Below, piece after piece: positions 22,143 through 24,989 of a DNA stretch of 24,989 bases. The translations under genes were made by a program, and so were the position numbers. Origin of the DNA: an uncultured Lachnospiraceae bacterium (lineage in GTDB: Bacteria > Bacillota_A > Clostridia > TANB77 > CAG-508); NCBI GenBank assembly GCA_947165105.1, contig CAMUZC010000014.1, positions 1 to 24,989 of the forward strand. Direction: 5' to 3'. A model generated the notes under the pieces. The model did no database searches. It was not told the origin of the DNA and saw only the letters and a program-made list of their open reading frames with translations. Numbering within the stretch: position 1 is the stretch's first letter; each line of letters opens with the position of its first letter.

Positions 22143-22200
22143 GGACAGGGAAAATTTCAAATTTTTGAAAAAATCTCTGTCCATATTTGCAAATTTTTTT
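22143..22200 (+). terminator. Intrinsic terminator after rimO (GGGACAG hairpin)
   Basis: The arms 22143-22161 and 22164-22182 pair over 19 positions with a few mismatches (GGACAG with CTGTCC, TTTCAAA with TTTGAAA). A T-run follows at 22194-22200. That tail overlaps the spacer of the next promoter. Confidence 0.75.
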
Positions 22201-22215
22201 AACATATGTTATCAT
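22187..22215 (+). promoter_or_regulatory. Promoter of the large structured RNA
   Basis: TTGCAA (22187-22192), a 17-bp spacer and TATCAT (22210-22215). The predicted start near 22222 coincides with the GGTGGT that pairs with the 3' end of the RNA. Confidence 0.75.
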
Positions 22216-22221
22216 ATTAAT

Positions 22222-22795
22222 GGTGGTGCATTATTCTAGTTATACTAGCTATTACGAGGGTGGGGCTAAAAATCCACTAAAGGGCACATCGATGAAGTTT
22301 CTTGTTTATGCGCGGAATGCCAGTTTTGTGTGTTTGCAGGGAGTAAGATTCTAGGGAGTTATGTAATGGCATACATAACCACACCCTATTATCGCGGAGG
22401 CTTGGAATTTCACTAATGTTTCAAGTAAAACCTATATAGAGTGCCAAGACACAATATATAGCGTAGCCTGTCTTGAGTGATAGTACTGGGATTAACATCT
22501 TTAGTTAATGTGTGGCCAATTTTTAATTATACATATTAGCAGTTATGAAACTACTATTGCAAAAGAGACTAGTAATAGATTTTAAGTATATTAAGGAAAA
22601 CTTCTAGAATGTTTGCCTGAAATTAGGCATGAAAACTTAAGGATTAAAGTACGGATTTAAGTGGCTGTCTGGAAGCCAAAATGAACTTGGCTATTTTCTT
22701 TAAACGGAAACGGCTGAACAGTAATGTTTAGTAGAAAATAGAGAAATTCATCTAGACCTAAACCGTAAAGTTTACTTAAGTTTTTACCACCATAA
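22222..22795 (+). ncRNA. ole: Probable OLE RNA (ornate, large, extremophilic)
   Basis: There is no plausible gene from 22137 to 22876, yet the stretch is richer in G and C than its flanks and full of complementary segments: GGTGGT (22222-22227) pairs with ACCACC (22786-22791), joining the ends of an RNA of about 575 nt, and GAGGGTG near 22256 can pair with CACCCT near 22383. It has its own promoter and lies directly upstream of a DUF21-like membrane protein that looks like OapA. OLE RNA is about 600 nt and is typically encoded next to oapA; it forms a membrane ribonucleoprotein with OapA. The call rests on size, structure and neighbour, not on a covariance search. Alternatives (intron, RNase P, tmRNA) were considered and do not fit. 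Confidence 0.75.
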
Positions 22796-22818
22796 ATATA
22801 TTTGAATAAATAAAAATA

Positions 22819-22843
22819 AAGAAATCTAGTTAATAGGTTTCTT
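22819..22843 (+). terminator. Weak terminator-like hairpin between the structured RNA and oapA
   Basis: AAGAAATC (22819-22826) pairs with GGTTTCTT (22836-22843) with one wobble, followed by AATTTAT. It could end the RNA or be part of its 3' domain while allowing read-through into oapA, for which no separate promoter was seen. Confidence 0.4.
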
Positions 22844-22856
22844 AATTTATATAAAA

Positions 22857-22879
22857 AAGGAGATTGAAATAATCTAATG
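22857..22879 (+). promoter_or_regulatory. oapA ribosome site with a hairpin between it and the start codon
   Basis: AAGGAG (22857-22862) is 14 nt from ATG 22877, too far for normal use. The gap holds AGATT-GAAAT-AATCT (22861-22875), a perfect 5-bp hairpin that would bring the ribosome site next to the start codon. Confidence 0.4.
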
Positions 22880-23431
22880 AAAAAAAATAAGCAAAAAGAA
22901 AATAAAAAAGATTCATCGGAAATTAAGTGGTTTGCCACAGTTTTTGTATTAAGTTTTATATTATCAATAATTTTTTCATTTATATCAACATCTGCAATTA
23001 GTGGACTGAACATTGTTCCAGCAGTATTAATACTATTTCTAGTAATATTTATAGGAATTGTATTTGATGTTGTTGGTGTTTCTGTTACAGTTGCAAAAGA
23101 ATCTGATTTCCATGCAAAAGCTTCAAAAAAAATATCTGGAGCTAAAACTTCATTAAAATTAATAAAAAACTCTGCAAAAGTTTCAAATATGTGTGCAGAT
23201 GTTATAGGTGATATAGCAGGGGTTTTAAGTGGATCGATAAGTGCTTTAATAGCCTTTAAAATAACAAATGCATTTAATATGGAATTTAATATCCAATTTA
23301 TAATAAGTGCTATAGTTGCATCTTTGACGATTGCAGGAAAGGCTATTGGAAAAGGAATTGCTCAACGTAATTCTACTGAAATTGTAGGTATTGTTGGTAA
23401 GATTGTAAAAGTATTTAACAAAGAAAAATAA
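22877..23431 (+). CDS. oapA: OLE-associated membrane protein OapA-like (DUF21-like)
   Basis: The protein has 184 residues. The N-terminus is a charged cytosolic tail of about 18 residues, followed by four hydrophobic helices (about 18-38, 46-68, 106-128, 138-158). Between helices 2 and 3 lies a conserved-looking amphipathic region: FDVVGVSVTVAKESDFHAK, then SKKISGAKTSLKLIKN and DVIGDIAGVLSG. This resembles the DUF21 fold of CorC-type proteins and the OapA family, which binds OLE RNA and places it at the membrane; OLE/OapA mutants are sensitive to cold, ethanol and magnesium. The length matches OapA. It lies about 80 bp after the RNA, as in other OLE loci. A strong terminator follows. Confidence 0.8.
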   Translation: MKKNKQKENKKDSSEIKWFATVFVLSFILSIIFSFISTSAISGLNIVPAVLILFLVIFIGIVFDVVGVSVTVAKESDFHAKASKKISGAKTSLKLIKNSAKVSNMCADVIGDIAGVLSGSISALIAFKITNAFNMEFNIQFIISAIVASLTIAGKAIGKGIAQRNSTEIVGIVGKIVKVFNKEK

Positions 23432-23439
23432 AGTAATAT

Positions 23440-23469
23440 AAAGATATGACGTAAAATCATATCTTTTTT
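23440..23469 (+). terminator. Terminator after oapA
   Basis: AAAGATATGA (23440-23449) pairs perfectly with TCATATCTTT (23457-23466) around a 7-nt loop, continuing into TTTA. Confidence 0.85.
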
Positions 23470-23489
23470 ATGTTTAGAAATATGTAAAA

Positions 23490-23518
23490 TTGAAATATTT
23501 AAATAATTATGTTATAAT
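23490..23518 (+). promoter_or_regulatory. Promoter of the acetyltransferase-like gene
   Basis: TTGAAA (23490-23495), a 17-bp spacer and a perfect TATAAT (23513-23518), 30 bp before the start codon. Confidence 0.75.
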
Positions 23519-23548
23519 ATACAAAATATCTTCAAAGGAGGAATTTTT

Positions 23549-24046
23549 ATGAAGGATATTATCCTTCGGAAAGCAACATTAGAACAATACCCAACATATC
23601 AAAAATTCTATAATGACCCTGAAAAATCCTTAATATTTGGATATGGTTTTCCAGAAAGATATGTTTATCCAAGCGATAAACCAACAGAAACTATTGAAGT
23701 AGATAAAATACAAATTGACGAAGATACGGAACAAGTATTAAAAAACTATAAGAATAATTATAAGGATATATTTTTTATAGTTCTAAGAGATGCTACCACT
23801 AGTAGAGTAATTGGCTATATTGAAACATGTAAAAAGAAAATGGAAAGAAAAATTACAGATATAGTTATTGCTGATAATAATGCTATAGATGAAAACTACC
23901 TTTCTAAAATGTTTGAATGCCTACTTAGTGAAACTAAAGCAAAAAAATTGTATTTATTGATTTTTAGCAGTAAGTTGGAAAATTTGCTTAAGAAAATTGG
24001 GTTTGTTAAAAAAAGTTGCTATTTAGAAAAAGCTATAGGTAAGTAA
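23549..24046 (+). CDS. GNAT-family acetyltransferase-like protein
   Basis: This 165-residue protein is organised like a GNAT enzyme: an opening strand IILRKAT, a central strand FIVLRDATTSRVIGYIETC corresponding to motif D/A strands, a helix with DENYLSKMFECLLSET, and LYLLIFSSKLENLLKKIGFVKK, which matches the N-x-x-A-x-x-x-Y-x-K-x-G-F end of GNAT proteins. The acetyl-CoA loop (Q/R-x-x-G-x-G/A) is not clear, so the protein may be divergent or inactive. AAAGGAGG precedes ATG 23549. It is a single-gene unit with its own promoter and terminator; the substrate is unknown. Confidence 0.5.
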   Translation: MKDIILRKATLEQYPTYQKFYNDPEKSLIFGYGFPERYVYPSDKPTETIEVDKIQIDEDTEQVLKNYKNNYKDIFFIVLRDATTSRVIGYIETCKKKMERKITDIVIADNNAIDENYLSKMFECLLSETKAKKLYLLIFSSKLENLLKKIGFVKKSCYLEKAIGK

Positions 24047-24064
24047 TTTACCTATAGCTTTTTT
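24027..24064 (+). terminator. Terminator overlapping the end of the acetyltransferase-like gene
   Basis: AAAAAGCTATAGGTAA (24027-24042) pairs perfectly over 16 bp with 24048-24063 around a 5-nt loop. The 5' arm is inside the last codons, and the stop codon lies in the loop region. Symmetry also allows termination on the minus strand. Confidence 0.85.
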
Positions 24065-24188
24065 CTTGTAATATATATCTAGTTGAAAAATTTAAATTAA
24101 TAAAAAGTTTGCTGTTGATAATTAAAACTTAAAAAAGAAATATGTCAAAAAAGAAACGGAATTATTAACATAACGTTGATTTTTTCCA

Positions 24189-24200
24189 TACTATATAGTA
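24189..24200. promoter_or_regulatory. Operator-like palindrome before the ZIP gene
   Basis: TACTATATAGTA is a perfect 12-bp palindrome ending 16 bp before the start codon. It may overlap a -10 region (TATAGT). A metal-responsive regulator is one possibility, but the site matches no consensus I can name. Confidence 0.35.
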
Positions 24201-24216
24201 CAAGGGAGGAAATAAA

Positions 24217-24982
24217 GTGAATGATGTATTATATAGTTTGATTGGAATTTTAATTCCTTTTCTAGGAACAAGTCTTGGAAGTAGTTTTGTATTTTTTATG
24301 AAGAAAAATATGAGTGAAAAATTTCAAAAAATAACAGTGGGGTTTGCTGCGGGAGTAATGATTGCAGCGAGTGTGTGGTCTTTGATTTTGCCATCTGTTG
24401 AAATGGCTGAAAATCAAGGAGTTATATCATGGGTACCTGCAACAGTAGGATTAGTTTTAGGTGTTATGTTTTTAATTTTGATAAATAAATTAGCGGAAAG
24501 ACTTGAAAGTAAAAGAAATGGAAAAAAGATGAATATGCTATTATTTTCAGTAACACTACATAACATTCCAGAACGGAATGGCTGTAGGTGTTAGCTTTGC
24601 AGCTTTTTTGGCTGGAAATGCTGGTGTTGAATTGTATGAAGCAATGTTATTAGCAATTGGAATTGCTATTCAAAATATTCCTGAAGGGGCCATTATTTCT
24701 ATGCCATTGAAAATGGAAGGGGTTAGTAAACCAAAGGCATTCTTGTATGGAGTTTTATCAGGAATTGTTGAACCGATTGCTGCGGTTATAACGGTTCTTA
24801 TGATTAATATTATAGTGCCTGTTTTGCCTTATTTATTATCTTTTGCGGCTGGAGCTATGATTTATGTTGTTGTTGAGGAGTTAATTCCTGAGATTCATGG
24901 TGGAAAGAAGTCTGCTTTAGGTGTTATTGGTTTTACTGTTGGATTTGTGATTATGATGGTGCTTGATATTGCACTTGGGTAA
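24217..24982 (+). pseudogene. ZIP-family metal transporter gene with a single-base frameshift
   Basis: Two frames meet at 24574. The first (GTG 24217, AGGGAGG 8 nt upstream) gives the N-terminal half with helices GILIPFLGTSLGSSFVF and FAAGVMIAASVWSLILPS, ending HNIPE. The second continues with GMAVGVSFAAFLAGN and IGIAIQNIPEGAIISMPL, ending in two more helices at 24982. Removing the extra C at 24574 (GAACGGAATG) restores HNIPEGMAVGV, the conserved ZIP metal-site helix; its partner QNIPEG lies in the second half. The repaired protein is about 255 residues, of the GufA-like ZIP type that imports zinc, iron or other divalent metals. Either the gene is inactive or the base is an assembly error. 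Confidence 0.85.
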
Positions 24983-24989
24983 GTGGAAA

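Noticed and set aside
22222..22795. Group I or II intron, tmRNA, RNase P or SRP RNA
   Set aside because: No GTGYG start or domain V, no terminal CCA-type tRNA half, no conserved RNase P core (GAGGAAAGTCC) and no SRP Alu/S domain pattern could be found; size and neighbour fit OLE RNA better.
1..24989. CRISPR array, tRNA or rRNA genes
   Set aside because: No regularly spaced repeat-spacer series, cloverleaf sequence or rRNA segment was seen on either strand.

Overview
The window reads as chromosome of an AT-rich, spore-forming, Gram-positive anaerobe of the Clostridia type. The basis is the very low G+C, AAGGAGG-like ribosome binding sites with frequent GTG/TTG starts, TTGACA/TATAAT promoters at 17-bp spacing, T-tailed hairpin terminators, and the genes spoIIID, a Spo0A-type response regulator, rpsO-pnp, rimO and a SipW/TasA module. 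No rRNA, tRNA, CRISPR array or transposase was found.

Region 1 (1-4.3 kb) looks like a surface-fibre (biofilm matrix) locus. A Spo0A-like response regulator is read leftward. Diverging from it are a SinR-sized XRE repressor and then, behind a strong promoter and a small intrinsic terminator, an operon for a wall-anchored protein with an SPQTG sorting signal, a TasA/camelysin-type fibre protein and a SipW-type signal peptidase. TTGTCAAA sites 10 bp apart lie in the divergent intergenic region, and a seven-member phased A-tract array lies just past the regulator's tandem terminators.

Region 2 (4.3-10.9 kb) holds a cytosolic transglutaminase-fold protein overlapping a 75-residue partner, then rpsO with a structured leader, pnp preceded by a perfect 32-bp stem, and a membrane glycosyltransferase of family 2.

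Region 3 (10.86-20.5 kb) is an accessory island bounded by two copies of spoIIID that share an identical 140-bp block 9,507 bp apart. The left copy is degenerate and the right copy is intact. Between them lie a replication-initiator-like gene with iteron-like repeats, a Nudix hydrolase, an AAA-type ATPase, a frameshifted second Nudix gene, an ApeA-like HEPN protein, a 61-residue membrane protein coupled to a 941-residue TPR-GreAB-C-PIN conflict protein, a ParB-like gene, a small conserved-looking gene and a Phd/RelE-type toxin-antitoxin pair. No recombinase is visible. Recombination between the repeats would remove the island and leave one intact spoIIID. The strongest candidate for something new is the membrane peptide/TPR-PIN pair: the C-terminus of the first and the N-terminus of the second carry a matched 19-residue motif, an arrangement like amyloid-signalling partners.

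Region 4 (20.7-25 kb) returns to core genes: rimO, then a promoter and a roughly 575-nt gene-free structured RNA directly before a DUF21-like four-helix membrane protein. This arrangement matches OLE RNA with its partner OapA. After it come an acetyltransferase-like gene and a ZIP metal transporter gene broken by one extra base.
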